This document shows positions 54,872 through 63,994 of a DNA stretch of 64,000 nt, in pieces; within the stretch, counting starts at the first letter, position 1; each line of letters opens with the position of its first letter. This stretch comes from Albibacterium bauzanense. Its GTDB lineage: Bacteria; Bacteroidota; Bacteroidia; Sphingobacteriales; Sphingobacteriaceae. The notes beneath the pieces were generated by a model. It did no database searches. It worked only from the letters and a program-made list of their open reading frames with translations, and was not told the origin of the DNA. The translations under genes were made by a program, and so were the position numbers. The DNA is taken from NCBI RefSeq assembly GCF_004339765.1, contig NZ_SMGO01000003.1:248001-312000 (forward strand), written 5' to 3'.

Positions 54872-55945
54872 TTACTTTAACCCCTTTATTTCTTTTAGAA
54901 ATTCTACAAGGTCTTGTACGAAACTTTGAGGATGTTCGTAATGGATATTATGCTCGGTATTATCATACTGAATTCGTCTAACCAGGTTAGGAAACTTCTT
55001 CTGAAGCTCCATATTTTCTTTTTCAAAAGGCAAGGGATCATTACTGGATACAGGATCTAAAATCAACATGGGAACTTGTAAGTTCCTGAATATAATCTTC
55101 GGCTGAACCATGGTTATGGATGCTCCATAAAGAGAAGCCTTATTAGGTTTCAATATAACATTACTATATTGAACACTATCACGCATTTGAAAGAAATCTA
55201 ACAAACCAGCATAAGTAATCCATTTGTTATTTTTTTGCTTAACTACAGATAGTATTTCAAACTGAGTTCCGCCTTCTACAGGATCATAAAGACTATTATA
55301 TGCCTCAAATTCAGTATTATACGATGAATTATATAACTCATCTAGCTCCTTGGGGAGAGCCAGATGACTAATCTTAGCTTGAAGACTATCATTACTCATT
55401 GTGTGGTTATAAGTATTAAAAGCAACGGAGCCGCCGTCTTCTAATATCAGAGCTAAAACTCTTTCAGGGTAACTATCATAAAAAGCACTGGCAATATATC
55501 CACCTCTTGAAAAGCCTCCTAAAATAGCTTTTCCAATTTTAAGAGAATCCATTAATACAAGAATATCATCAGCCGAATGATAAATAGAAACTTCATGGTC
55601 TGGTATCGGAGTCTTACCATGTCCGTAATAATCAATCGCAATGACATAATACCCTCCTTCAACTAAGCTTTCAGCAATGTTAGCAAGTTCGTAACTGTGA
55701 GTAAGACTCCCATGCGACCATATAAGAGGTGTATCTGATGAATTTCCCCATGTTAAATAATGCATTAATACATTATCTGTTTGAATAAAATCACCATGTT
55801 TCTTTTCAAAAGCTGAATATTCGATTTTCGCCCGATTATACGCTTCCTCTATTTTAAGATTATCTTTATTTGAGGAAGTCTGACTTAACACAGTCAGACT
55901 TATTAAGACGAATGAAACACTAAAAATAGTTCTTACAATATTCAT
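54872..55945 (-). CDS. secreted alpha/beta hydrolase
   Basis: The 357 residues begin with a signal peptide (cleavage near VLSQ). The fold elements are DTPLIWSHGSLTHS (oxyanion), VIAIDYYGHGKTP, and the nucleophile in GGFSRGGYIA. An acid-His pair is in LILDPVSSND and NTEHNIHYEHPQ. The lid region near 170-230 is unusual. It is the last gene of the minus-strand electrophile cluster, 21 nt after the VOC gene, and is probably a hydrolase of a released ester or lactone. Confidence 0.82.
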   Translation of the reverse strand: MNIVRTIFSVSFVLISLTVLSQTSSNKDNLKIEEAYNRAKIEYSAFEKKHGDFIQTDNVLMHYLTWGNSSDTPLIWSHGSLTHSYELANIAESLVEGGYYVIAIDYYGHGKTPIPDHEVSIYHSADDILVLMDSLKIGKAILGGFSRGGYIASAFYDSYPERVLALILEDGGSVAFNTYNHTMSNDSLQAKISHLALPKELDELYNSSYNTEFEAYNSLYDPVEGGTQFEILSVVKQKNNKWITYAGLLDFFQMRDSVQYSNVILKPNKASLYGASITMVQPKIIFRNLQVPMLILDPVSSNDPLPFEKENMELQKKFPNLVRRIQYDNTEHNIHYEHPQSFVQDLVEFLKEIKGLK

Positions 55946-55966
55946 GCACTACAAAGAACCGAATTA

Positions 55967-56470
55967 TTAATCAAGTTCTGACAAAAGATTACGCAAATCC
56001 AATGACTTAGTATACATAATAACTGAACCATCCGGATTATGAGGCCATTCCTCTCTTGGTCTATCCCAATATAATTCCACACCATTCCCATCAGGGTCAT
56101 TTAAATAAAGTGCTTCAGATACACCGTGATCACTTGCTCCAGATAATGGGTACCCTGCTTCAATCAATCGACTCAAAATTGCAGCCAAATCTTTCCTGGT
56201 CGGATAAACGATAGCGGTATGATATAGCCCTACATTATGTAAAGGAGCTGGTCCGGACCCTTTACTATGCCAGGTATTTAAACCAATATGGTGATGATAG
56301 CCTCCTGCTGAAATAAATGCAGCCTGATCACCATACATTGTAGTAAGCTCAAAACCCAATAGGTCACGGTAAAAACCAAGAGCTCGTTCAATATCAGATA
56401 CTTTTAAATGTACATGACCGATATGTGTTTGCGCAGGCATTACATAACCCTGCTCTATTTTAGATGTCAT
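55967..56470 (-). CDS. VOC-family ring-cleaving dioxygenase (CatE-like)
   Basis: The 167 residues start MTSKIEQGYVMPAQTHIGHVHLKVSD (an internal Met10 gives MPAQ as alternative start). The metal ligands of a vicinal-oxygen-chelate enzyme are seen as His in GHVHLKV, His in GLYHTAI and Glu in NGVELYW. This is the catechol-2,3-dioxygenase-like CatE branch, which in Bacilli acts in quinone detoxification. It is 24 nt after the DsbA-like gene. Confidence 0.85.
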   Translation of the reverse strand: MTSKIEQGYVMPAQTHIGHVHLKVSDIERALGFYRDLLGFELTTMYGDQAAFISAGGYHHHIGLNTWHSKGSGPAPLHNVGLYHTAIVYPTRKDLAAILSRLIEAGYPLSGASDHGVSEALYLNDPDGNGVELYWDRPREEWPHNPDGSVIMYTKSLDLRNLLSELD

Positions 56471-56494
56471 CTTTTTATATTTTAATATTAAGGA

Positions 56495-57418
56495 TTAAGA
56501 AACAGTCCACAATACGCCATTCTTCGAAACGTATTTACCTATTTTGTTTTGTTTATATAGTTCATTCAAAAACTCTTCAGTTTCATCCTTGCTTCTACTT
56601 GTCAATACTCCAAATTCCTTTGATGTAAGCGTTGGATAATGGCTAAATATGTTTTCAAAATCCGTATCAATAGCTTGCTTAACAGCTTCAGGATAAAGCT
56701 TTAACAATGCTTGTTCATAACTCTCATAAGGTTTTGAACCGTACACCTTAAACCTGTTATCATCTTCATCGGTAAAGAAAATTGTAGGGAAACCCCGTAC
56801 ACCCAACTGACCTTTTAATACTAAATCCTGATCGAACATTTCTTTTCCTCTGCCTTCAAAATCAACCTTAAACTGTTCTAGATCTAATCCAACCTGAGAG
56901 GCAGCAGCTTCCAAGTTCTCCCATTTCTCAATGTTCTTCTTTTCAAGAAATATCATTTCCTTAATTCTCCTTAAGAAATCTAAAGCCTTATCATTTCCTT
57001 GTAGTTGTGCAGCTTTAAAAGCAATGGATGGAGGATAAGATGACGATAAAGGGTCTTCAATCCAAACATCTCCATCGATAGGCATTTCATAATGAGCACC
57101 TGCTTCTTCCCAATGTACAGCAACATCTTTAGGATTACTAACATCACTTCCGCCATAAGTATTCCACCCTGCAAGCAAGCCCCCCATTCTATATTCTATA
57201 TCAAAATACTCGCCGTATTCTAATTTCAATTTACGTAATTGAGGCTCTATTCCCCAACAAGAAGAACAAATAGGATCCGTAAAATAAAGAACATGTACTG
57301 GTTTTATTTTAGAGGAAATATCGGTTGCTTCATTTATAGATTGTGTCTCTGGAACTTCACAAATCCCTGTTTCTATATCGCAGAACAGCGCATTATTCTT
57401 TTCTTCGTTCATATTCAT
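56495..57418 (-). CDS. DsbA-family protein, FrnE/SpxH-like
   Basis: The 307 residues have a thioredoxin fold with the active site Cys51-Ser-Ser-Cys54 in DPICSSCWG, and the cis-Pro loop RGFPTIFF. Two extra cysteines (Cys13, Cys20) stand near the N-terminus. No signal peptide is present, so it works in the cytosol. The SpxH/YjbH-like motif DPxCxxCWG suggests either a disulfide isomerase or a ClpXP adaptor in a thiol-stress response. It is part of the minus-strand electrophile cluster. Confidence 0.85.
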   Translation of the reverse strand: MNMNEEKNNALFCDIETGICEVPETQSINEATDISSKIKPVHVLYFTDPICSSCWGIEPQLRKLKLEYGEYFDIEYRMGGLLAGWNTYGGSDVSNPKDVAVHWEEAGAHYEMPIDGDVWIEDPLSSSYPPSIAFKAAQLQGNDKALDFLRRIKEMIFLEKKNIEKWENLEAAASQVGLDLEQFKVDFEGRGKEMFDQDLVLKGQLGVRGFPTIFFTDEDDNRFKVYGSKPYESYEQALLKLYPEAVKQAIDTDFENIFSHYPTLTSKEFGVLTSRSKDETEEFLNELYKQNKIGKYVSKNGVLWTVS

Positions 57419-57527
57419 ATATTTTAATTACAGAGGGAATTTCCCCTCTATTTCAATACCTTGGTTAAATCAAAAACTAAGCTTAATAAGTTATTATTCT
57501 TACCAGGCAATTCTCATTCAACAAATT

Positions 57528-58031
57528 TTAAACCTTCTCTGTTATTATAAAGCCCGCATTCTCAAATATCTCTGAAACGAGCTCTATTGCTTCCTGATCG
57601 GCTCCTGAAACCAAGAGTTCTAATCCGGATATGTCATGAAACACTTGAATAACTTTTGAATTTGGCAACATTGATTGCAAATCCTTTGTTTGAATTGAAG
57701 ATAAATTGTGATTATCTGATGTGGAAATGCAAATCACTATCTTTTGAGTAGCAACAGCGCTTATTCTTTCGATAAGCTCTTTTTCAAGTGTTGTGTTATC
57801 AAAAAGGGCAATAATATCTGCCTCCCAACAAGCTTCTTTTGCACAATCAGTAGTTTCTATATCGGCATTGGGAATGTCACTTTTTATCTGATCTGTTAAT
57901 TGCTGATATCGATATCCATCATTAGATATAAATAATAATGGGTAATTTGCTTGTGCAAGTTTCTTTACTAAAACTGTATACAGTTCATCTGCGGCACCAA
58001 TAAATGCAATTGTTTGTTTAACTGCCATCAT
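57528..58031 (-). CDS. Rossmann-fold NAD(P)-binding protein (F420/ProC-like)
   Basis: The start is taken at ATG 58031 (MAVK two codons on), because the -7 element at 58057-58050 lies just upstream and the longer frame to 58052 would begin before the transcript. The 167 residues have TIAFIGAADELYTVLVKKL with a degenerate dinucleotide motif, ADIIALFD and a C-terminal SEIFENAGFIITEKV, as in short F420-dependent or NADP-reductase-like proteins. The function is unclear; it is expected to bind NAD(P). Confidence 0.7.
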   Translation of the reverse strand: MMAVKQTIAFIGAADELYTVLVKKLAQANYPLLFISNDGYRYQQLTDQIKSDIPNADIETTDCAKEACWEADIIALFDNTTLEKELIERISAVATQKIVICISTSDNHNLSSIQTKDLQSMLPNSKVIQVFHDISGLELLVSGADQEAIELVSEIFENAGFIITEKV

Positions 58032-58049
58032 CTCTATTATTTTATAATA

Positions 58050-58116
58050 CAAAAGTACGCCGACTTTTGGCTCGATTCGATGACTTAGGCTACAAAATGG
58101 TATTGATCTATGTCAC
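58050..58116 (-). promoter_or_regulatory. Crp/Fnr-type box and -7 element for the Rossmann-protein gene
   Basis: On the minus strand an exact -7 element TACTTTTG (58057-58050) has no -33 TTG. A Crp-like site GTGACATAGATCAA (58116-58103) lies 56 bp upstream, centre to centre. The same arrangement recurs at 60960-61027. Confidence 0.55.
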
Positions 58117-58118
58117 TA

Positions 58119-58700
58119 TTATCTACGAATAGCCATTTGTCCGCGAATGCGACTCAATGTTTCTCGTGAAATACCAATATAGGAAGCAATCATATGTTGT
58201 GGAACCCGTTGAAGGATATCTGGAAAAGCATGAATTAAATTATTATACTTTTCTTCAGCGGTTTCACTAAAAGATCCCATAAGTCGTCTCTGGGTAACAA
58301 TAAGATTATTTTGAATTAAAATACGAAAATAACGTTCTAAAGCTGGAACTCTTTCCAGCAATAAATCCCAAGAAGGCTTAGTAATCAATAAGAGTTCAGA
58401 GTCCTCCAATGCTTCTATATTATAATTGGATGGCTCGCCGGTAAAGAAGCTATATAAATCGGCACACCACCATCCCTCTAAAGAAAACTGAAGAACATGC
58501 TCTGCCCCTTTCTCATCCACTTTAAATGAACGTAATAAACCTTTCTCTAAGAATATTGTGTATTTGCAAACATCACCCTCACCGAGTATGAACCTTTTTT
58601 TACGAAGCTTCTTCGGTTGAAAAAGAGTTTTACAAAACTCAAAATCTTCGTCACTTATGGAAACGGTTTCTGTTATTTTCTGATGTAGTAATTCAAACAT
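58119..58700 (-). CDS. Crp/Fnr-family transcriptional regulator
   Basis: The 193 residues comprise a cyclic-nucleotide-binding-like domain (about 20-120) and a winged helix with the recognition helix ISRETLSRIRGQM. The helix motif SRETLSR is of the CRP type, which favours TGA-N6-TCA sites. No cysteines are placed for an FNR Fe-S cluster. It sits among the genes of the electrophile cluster, and two matching sites are found upstream of the genes on both sides of it. Confidence 0.9.
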   Translation of the reverse strand: MFELLHQKITETVSISDEDFEFCKTLFQPKKLRKKRFILGEGDVCKYTIFLEKGLLRSFKVDEKGAEHVLQFSLEGWWCADLYSFFTGEPSNYNIEALEDSELLLITKPSWDLLLERVPALERYFRILIQNNLIVTQRRLMGSFSETAEEKYNNLIHAFPDILQRVPQHMIASYIGISRETLSRIRGQMAIRR

Positions 58701-58777
58701 ACTATAAACGGTGGTTCTATATCTTTCAATGAAAAATAAAGATACTGAATTTCCGATTATGGTTATGTATTACCAGA

Positions 58778-59395
58778 TCAGATAAAAATTATTCTATTGG
58801 CTCTGTCAATCTCATCCTGACTAATAAAATGGCCTTTATTATCATAAATCTTTTCACTAACATCTGCTTGCATATCCTTTAATATATCGATGGTTGTATA
58901 CACTCTCTCTAATGGGATATGTGGATCGGGATTACTACTGCTAATAAATATGGGCGTTTTGTTAAAATTACCTTGATAGTTTTCCATATAAATTTTATCA
59001 CCGATAAGCCCCCCGGAAAAAGCTGCTGCCCCGCCCCATTTCGCAGCATTGCGTGCAAGGAATTCTAATGTTAAACAAGCTCCCTGTGAGAAGCCTGTAA
59101 AATAAATATTCTCCATGTCAATTCCTTCTTTAATTACTCCGTCAACTACATCTTTCAGTATTTTAAGCGCAGATGACAACCAAGGCTCATTTCGGGATGG
59201 CGACATCATAAAAGAATAAGGATACCAAGTATTGTGAGTAGCTTGTGGTGCAAGCAAAGCATAATCTTCAACATGAAGGGATTGAGCAAGCGAAAGCATA
59301 TCTTCCGCACTTCCTCCACGACCATGTATCATTATCAAAACTTTCTTTGCCTTGCTCAGCTCTGTTCCTGCACTAAATGAATGTTGAATATGCAT
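58778..59395 (-). CDS. phospholipase/carboxylesterase-like hydrolase (MhqD-like)
   Basis: The 205 residues start MHIQHSFSAG with MIHGRGGSAEDML (oxyanion), the nucleophile motif GFSQGACLTLEF, an acidic SSNPDPHIP and the late His in DNKGHFIS. This is the small carboxylesterase type that includes MhqD of Bacillus subtilis in the quinone response. It lies between the Crp regulator and the dioxygenase. Confidence 0.85.
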   Translation of the reverse strand: MHIQHSFSAGTELSKAKKVLIMIHGRGGSAEDMLSLAQSLHVEDYALLAPQATHNTWYPYSFMMSPSRNEPWLSSALKILKDVVDGVIKEGIDMENIYFTGFSQGACLTLEFLARNAAKWGGAAAFSGGLIGDKIYMENYQGNFNKTPIFISSSNPDPHIPLERVYTTIDILKDMQADVSEKIYDNKGHFISQDEIDRANRIIFI

Positions 59396-59431
59396 ATTTA
59401 TCTGTTAAAGGATCAATCTTTACTCTTTAAT

Positions 59432-60367
59432 CTATCTCAATATAGGCAATGCTTTTTCTATTCTTGCTCTATAACCTTCATATTGTTTTGGTAGCTTTAA
59501 ACCGCTTCCAAGTTGATCGATAGACTCGTCAGTTCCAAAACCAGGATTATCTGTTGCCAATTCAAACAGCACTCCACCCGGTTCTCTGAAATATAAAGAA
59601 TAGAAATAATCCCGGTCAATTTTCTGTGTAATTTGCAAACCTCTGCTCAAAATCTTTTCTCTGTACTCCATTAAGATGTTATCATCTTTAACACGGAAAG
59701 CAACATGATGGTTAGTCCCGCCAGCATTGACTCCTGAACCTGCTTGTGGATCTTCCAATAAATCTACAATAGCAGCATTTTCAACAGCATCCGTTACAAA
59801 ACGATAGCGATTACCTTCTTGCTTAAATAACCTGTAGCCGAACACTTCTGTCAAAATTTTAGCAGTAGCTTCTATATCTCTCAAGGTCAATGTAACACTG
59901 TGAAAGCCTTTTATAGCTGTTGCAGTCTTAACTTCCTCAGTCTGCCAAGATTTTCTGCTATCTTCCTTATCAGGAACTATAAGCTCAATATTTAACCCGT
60001 CCGGATCTTGAAAAGGCAAATACAATTCACCAAACCTCTCAGCTATTTCACCTGCTGATACGCTAAACTTAGTAAACCGGTCTTTCCAGAAATCTAAACT
60101 TTCTTCGGGAACAGAATAACCGATATTAGTAGCCATTCCAGCACCGTTTCTACCTTGTTGTATTCCTTCCCATGGAAAGAATGTAATGATGGTTCCCGGG
60201 GTTCCGGTTTCATTACCAAAGTAGAAGTGATAGGTTTCAGGATCATCGAAATTGACAGTCTTCTTTACTAATCGCTGACCCAATACCTTGGTGTAAAAAT
60301 CATAATTCCGTTGTGCATTTCCAGCAATTGCTGTAATATGATGCAATCCTAAAACTCTATCTTCCAT
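59432..60367 (-). CDS. VOC-family ring-cleaving dioxygenase (MhqO/MhqE-like)
   Basis: The 311 residues consist of two VOC modules. Metal ligands are likely in LHHITAIAG, FHSVTLTL, THHVAFRV and GVLFELAT. This is the MhqO/MhqE branch, which opens hydroquinone or catechol-type rings in B. subtilis. It is 36 nt before the MhqD-like hydrolase, the same pairing as mhqED in that organism. Confidence 0.9.
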   Translation of the reverse strand: MEDRVLGLHHITAIAGNAQRNYDFYTKVLGQRLVKKTVNFDDPETYHFYFGNETGTPGTIITFFPWEGIQQGRNGAGMATNIGYSVPEESLDFWKDRFTKFSVSAGEIAERFGELYLPFQDPDGLNIELIVPDKEDSRKSWQTEEVKTATAIKGFHSVTLTLRDIEATAKILTEVFGYRLFKQEGNRYRFVTDAVENAAIVDLLEDPQAGSGVNAGGTNHHVAFRVKDDNILMEYREKILSRGLQITQKIDRDYFYSLYFREPGGVLFELATDNPGFGTDESIDQLGSGLKLPKQYEGYRARIEKALPILR

Positions 60368-60380
60368 TACTACTAAATAT

Positions 60381-60914
60381 TTATGCTTGTTTTATTAATT
60401 GTACTTCAATGTTTAATTTAACTTCATCGCTAACTACCACACTACCAGCTTCTGTTACAGCACTCCATGTTAAACCAAATTCTTTACGGCTTAATTTACC
60501 TGCAAGCGTAAAACCTGCTTTTGTTTGTCCATAAGGATCAACAATTGTTCCACCATATTCTACCTTCAGAGTGATAGGCTTAGTAATGTTTCTGATAGTT
60601 AAATCGCCAGAAAGCTCACCTTCATCACCACTTACTTTATAGCTTTTTCCGATGAAAGATATATGTGCCTCTTCTTCACTATCAAAGAAATCAGCCGATT
60701 TCAAATGTGCATCACGTTGTTCGTTACCGGTATCGATGGAGTTAATATCTGCTGAAAATTGAATTTTCTTAGCAGTATTGAAATCATCTGTTTCAGTTTC
60801 TACTTCAAGATCAAATTTTCTAAAATAACCTGTTACAGTAGTGATCATAAGATGTTTTACTTTAAAAGTAATTTCACTGTGCGTTGGGTCAATTGCCCAT
60901 TTAATGTTTGACAT
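60381..60914 (-). CDS. YceI family protein
   Basis: The 177 residues have the lipocalin-like fold typical of YceI: IDPTHSEITFKVKHL, then the RNITKPITLKVEYGG strand and the GRKEFGLTW-like KLSRKEFGLTWSAVTEAG motif. No signal peptide is present, as in cytosolic members. It probably binds an isoprenoid or a quinone in its hydrophobic pocket. It is the first gene of the minus-strand cluster under the 60960-61027 promoter. Confidence 0.9.
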   Translation of the reverse strand: MSNIKWAIDPTHSEITFKVKHLMITTVTGYFRKFDLEVETETDDFNTAKKIQFSADINSIDTGNEQRDAHLKSADFFDSEEEAHISFIGKSYKVSGDEGELSGDLTIRNITKPITLKVEYGGTIVDPYGQTKAGFTLAGKLSRKEFGLTWSAVTEAGSVVVSDEVKLNIEVQLIKQA

Positions 60915-60959
60915 AATTTTTTGTTTTTATTTGTTAATATTTTTTTCTCTAATACAATA

Positions 60960-61027
60960 CAAATGTAGGTTGAAAAGGTTATCAGCTCCAATGACATAAA
61001 ATAATTAATGCCATTGATATAGATCAC
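60960..61027 (-). promoter_or_regulatory. YceI-operon promoter with a 28-bp inverted repeat and a Crp-type box
   Basis: Minus strand: TTG (60991-60989) and exact TACATTTG (60967-60960), with a 21-nt spacer. The -33 TTG lies inside CAATGACAT, the left arm of an inverted repeat (60989-60997 with 61008-61016, one mismatch in nine). Next to it, GTGATCTATATCAA (61027-61014) resembles a Crp/Fnr site, 57 bp from the -7 element. Confidence 0.6.
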
Positions 61028-61105
61028 ACAAAAGATTAAGAGAAAGTACACTCCCTATGAAATAAAAGATCAAATATATTTTGCATGCTAAGAATATCAA
61101 TCGTA

Positions 61106-61117
61106 ATATTGCAATAT
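61106..61117. promoter_or_regulatory. candidate ArsR operator
   Basis: ATATTGCAATAT is a perfect 12-bp palindrome that ends 3 nt before the ArsR ATG (61121). It is a likely autoregulatory site. An upstream in-frame ATG at 61085 would place it inside the gene, which is less likely. Confidence 0.5.
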
Positions 61118-61120
61118 AAT

Positions 61121-61450
61121 ATGGGACTTACAAAAACTGAAATATTTACAGAAGACCAGAACAAGCTTGCCCAAGTACTGAAGGCATTAGCACATCCAGC
61201 ACGGATTGCTATTTTGCAACATATCATTGCTTCTAATACCTGTATATGCGGTGACTTAGTTAATGAGCTAGGTTTAGCTCAGGCTACTATATCACAACAT
61301 TTAAAGGAATTAAAGAATGCCAGATTAATTCAAGGCACAATTGAGGGTGTAAGTGTTTGTTACTGCATTCATCCTGAAAATTGGGAAGCACTAAAGCATA
61401 ACTTAAACGATTTCTTAAGCACATTTAAAGGTAGCACACAATGCTGCTAG
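61121..61450 (+). CDS. arsR: ArsR-family metalloregulator
   Basis: The start is at ATG 61121 (109 residues). A longer frame from 61085 would read through the operator palindrome. The winged helix has ATISQHLKELKNARLI, and Cys41 and Cys43 in NTCICGDL are the CxC arsenite-binding pair; a Cys-Cys end (STQCC) may add ligands. It represses itself and the arsC-acr3 genes until arsenite binds. Confidence 0.9.
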   Translation: MGLTKTEIFTEDQNKLAQVLKALAHPARIAILQHIIASNTCICGDLVNELGLAQATISQHLKELKNARLIQGTIEGVSVCYCIHPENWEALKHNLNDFLSTFKGSTQCC

Positions 61451-61482
61451 AATTAAAGAACCGCTAAATACCTACTAATAAC

Positions 61483-61899
61483 ATGAAGAAAATTTTAGTT
61501 CTATGCACAGGAAATAGCTGCCGCAGTCAAATTGCAGAAGGTTATTTAAGATATTACGCTAAAGATAAAGCACTAATCTATAGTGCAGGCATCGAAACAC
61601 ATGGTGTAAATCCGAAAGCTATCCAGATCATGAAAGAAGATGGAATTGATATTTCAGCCCATACATCCAACCACATTGATGAATATAGTGATATTGATTT
61701 CGACTTTGTTATAACCGTTTGCGACAATGCAAAAGAAAACTGTCCGTTCTTTCCAACCAAGGCAAAGAAGTTCCATTACAATTTCCCTGACCCTGCAAAA
61801 GCAATAGGAAACGAAGATGAGGTAAGCCATCAATTTAGATTAGTGAGAGACCAGATTAAACAATATGCTCAAAACTTCATCTCTGAAAATTTAAGCTAA
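61483..61899 (+). CDS. arsC: thioredoxin-coupled arsenate reductase
   Basis: The 138-residue low-molecular-weight phosphatase type has the nucleophile Cys8 in CTGNSCRS with Cys13. The relay pair Cys80 and Cys87 stands in [16 protein letters not shown], in the spacing of S. aureus ArsC (10, 82, 89). It reduces arsenate to arsenite with thioredoxin. It lies 32 nt after arsR. Confidence 0.95.
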   Translation: MKKILVLCTGNSCRSQIAEGYLRYYAKDKALIYSAGIETHGVNPKAIQIMKEDGIDISAHTSNHIDEYSDIDFDFVITVCDNAKENCPFFPTKAKKFHYNFPDPAKAIGNEDEVSHQFRLVRDQIKQYAQNFISENLS

Positions 61900-61906
61900 A
61901 CACCTT

Positions 61907-62980
61907 ATGTCAGCAAATAATTGCGCACCTGCCCATGAAAGGAAAAGGCTTGGATTCTTAGAACGAAACTTAACCTTATGGATTTTCCTTGCAATGGCTT
62001 TTGGAGTTGCTTTAGGATATTTTATTCCATCAAGTTCAATATTCATTAACTCCTTTAATAGTGGTACTACCAATGTTCCTCTAGCTATCGGTTTAATACT
62101 TATGATGTATCCTCCCTTAGCAAAAGTTAAGTACGAAAACTTAGGAAAGGTTTTTAAGGATACTAAAGTATTAGGCGTTTCGCTTTTCCTAAACTGGATA
62201 GTGGGCCCTATCTTAATGTTTTTTCTGGCTATTATTTTTCTCAAAGATTATCCGGAATATATGGTCGGTTTAATCCTGATAGGATTAGCGCGCTGCATCG
62301 CAATGGTTGTAGTATGGAATGAGCTTGCAGAAGGAAACAGGGAATATGCTGCCGGATTAATTGCATTAAACAGTATATTTCAGGTTATTTTCTATAGTTT
62401 ATTCGCCTATCTATTTATTACAGTATTACCCCCTCTATTTGGTATTGAAGGCTCTGAAATACACATTACCATTATACAGATCGCAGAAAGTGTTGGTATT
62501 TATTTAGGAATTCCTTTTGCTTTGGGTATTATCAGCAGGTATGCGCTTATTAAATTAAAAGGAGAAAACTGGTTCAATACAAAATACATCCCTTTCATCT
62601 CTCCCATTACACTCATTGCTTTATTATTCACAATTATTATTATGTTTAGCCTTAAGGGTGAATTAATCGTACAAATTCCGATGGATGTTCTACGTATTGC
62701 CATACCCTTGGTTATTTACTTCCTTTGTATGTTTATTTTCAGCTTCTTTATTGCAAAACGCTTTGGAGCTGATTACTCGAAAAATGCCTCCATTTCATTT
62801 ACGGCTACAGGAAACAATTTTGAATTAGCAATCGCAGTGGCCATTGGTGTATTTGGTATCAACTCTGGCCAGGCCTTTGCCGGTGTTATTGGTCCTTTAG
62901 TAGAAGTACCAGCCTTAATTGCCTTAGTTAATCTTGCATTTTGGTTCAAGAAAAAATACTACGCAAAGCATCCCTTATAG
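61907..62980 (+). CDS. arsB: ACR3-family arsenite efflux permease
   Basis: The 357 residues form about 10 membrane helices. Signature parts are [24 protein letters not shown] with the catalytic Cys, [12 protein letters not shown], and [21 protein letters not shown]. It exports arsenite made by ArsC. It starts 7 nt after arsC. Its last 35 nt overlap the converging epimerase gene. The symbol acr3 is equally used. Confidence 0.93.
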   Translation: MSANNCAPAHERKRLGFLERNLTLWIFLAMAFGVALGYFIPSSSIFINSFNSGTTNVPLAIGLILMMYPPLAKVKYENLGKVFKDTKVLGVSLFLNWIVGPILMFFLAIIFLKDYPEYMVGLILIGLARCIAMVVVWNELAEGNREYAAGLIALNSIFQVIFYSLFAYLFITVLPPLFGIEGSEIHITIIQIAESVGIYLGIPFALGIISRYALIKLKGENWFNTKYIPFISPITLIALLFTIIIMFSLKGELIVQIPMDVLRIAIPLVIYFLCMFIFSFFIAKRFGADYSKNASISFTATGNNFELAIAVAIGVFGINSGQAFAGVIGPLVEVPALIALVNLAFWFKKKYYAKHPL

Positions 62981-63848
62981 TTGTATATCTAAAACTATAA
63001 CCCTGCTTCTCGATCTTTTTTGAGCTCGTATTTGTACTCATCAAAACCAAACTGCTTTTCTCACCTAAAACAATATTTAATATAACCTTATTAATCTTTA
63101 TTGGCCAAAGAGGACGGTGAAGAGCCTTAGCTACCTCCTGCGTAAATTCATGATTTCTTACCGAAGAAGGAGAACAAGCATTATAAGTTCCTTGATAAGT
63201 TGAATCACTAACTGCTTTTGCAAACATCCCTACCAGGTCATCGATATGAATCCATGGATACCATTGCTTACCATTTCCCAGATCTGATCCCATATAATTA
63301 CGAACTATCTTGCGGAATTCCATTAAAGCACCCCCATCTTTACTAAGCAACAGGCCAATTCTAAACTTAACGACTCTAAATCCCATCTCTGCACCTTTAT
63401 CAACTGCCTCTTCCCATTCCTGGCAGCAGTCTGCTAAAAAGCCCGTTCCTTTATTACTGTCCTCAGTTAATAATTCCTCACCCCGATCTCCATAATAGCC
63501 TACAGCAGAAGCTGAAATAACAGAACCTACAGACATCTTTGTTTCCTGCAGCACCTTATACAATAAAGCTATAGACAATGTCCTGCTCTCTACAATCTCC
63601 TTTTTACGCTCGCTTGTCCACCATTTATCTGCAATACTTTCTCCTGCTAAATGAATAATCGTGTTGATGCCTAACAAACAATACCGATCTATTTCCTGCT
63701 TTTGAGGATTCCAATAAAAAGCTTTTACTCCTTTCACATTCTCCGGATTTCTAGATAAAATAGAAACCTGATGACCCTCAGCCTGCAATCTTTCTATTAG
63801 ATGCTTGCCAATTAGACCACTGCCGCCTGTAATCAAAATATTTTTCAT
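62946..63848 (-). CDS. TIGR01777 family NAD-dependent epimerase (YfcH-like)
   Basis: The 300 residues have an extended-SDR start [19 protein letters not shown], the motif [19 protein letters not shown] typical of TIGR01777, SASAVGYYG for the catalytic region and a C-terminal DUF1731-like half. The substrate is unknown. The gene ends inside the 3' end of the ACR3 gene, overlapping by 35 nt on the opposite strand. Confidence 0.92.
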   Translation of the reverse strand: MKNILITGGSGLIGKHLIERLQAEGHQVSILSRNPENVKGVKAFYWNPQKQEIDRYCLLGINTIIHLAGESIADKWWTSERKKEIVESRTLSIALLYKVLQETKMSVGSVISASAVGYYGDRGEELLTEDSNKGTGFLADCCQEWEEAVDKGAEMGFRVVKFRIGLLLSKDGGALMEFRKIVRNYMGSDLGNGKQWYPWIHIDDLVGMFAKAVSDSTYQGTYNACSPSSVRNHEFTQEVAKALHRPLWPIKINKVILNIVLGEKSSLVLMSTNTSSKKIEKQGYSFRYTTIRDALRSIFS

Positions 63849-63962
63849 TGTATCAATTGAGTTTTCACCGCAATATACTTGATTCTCTGCACCTCATTCA
63901 ATCTTAATATTTATATAAATATAACAAAATTGAAGGTTAAAACCACAATACATAGCACAAAC

Positions 63963-63994
63963 ACTATAAGTTAGTATAATCTAACAATTATAGT
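63963..63994. promoter_or_regulatory. strong inverted repeat at the window end
   Basis: ACTATAAGTTAG (63963-63974) is complementary to CTAAC (63981-63985) and TTATAGT (63988-63994), with a two-base bulge. The central loop is TATAAT. It lies upstream of the epimerase gene and may be an operator or a hairpin for a gene beyond the window. Confidence 0.4.
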
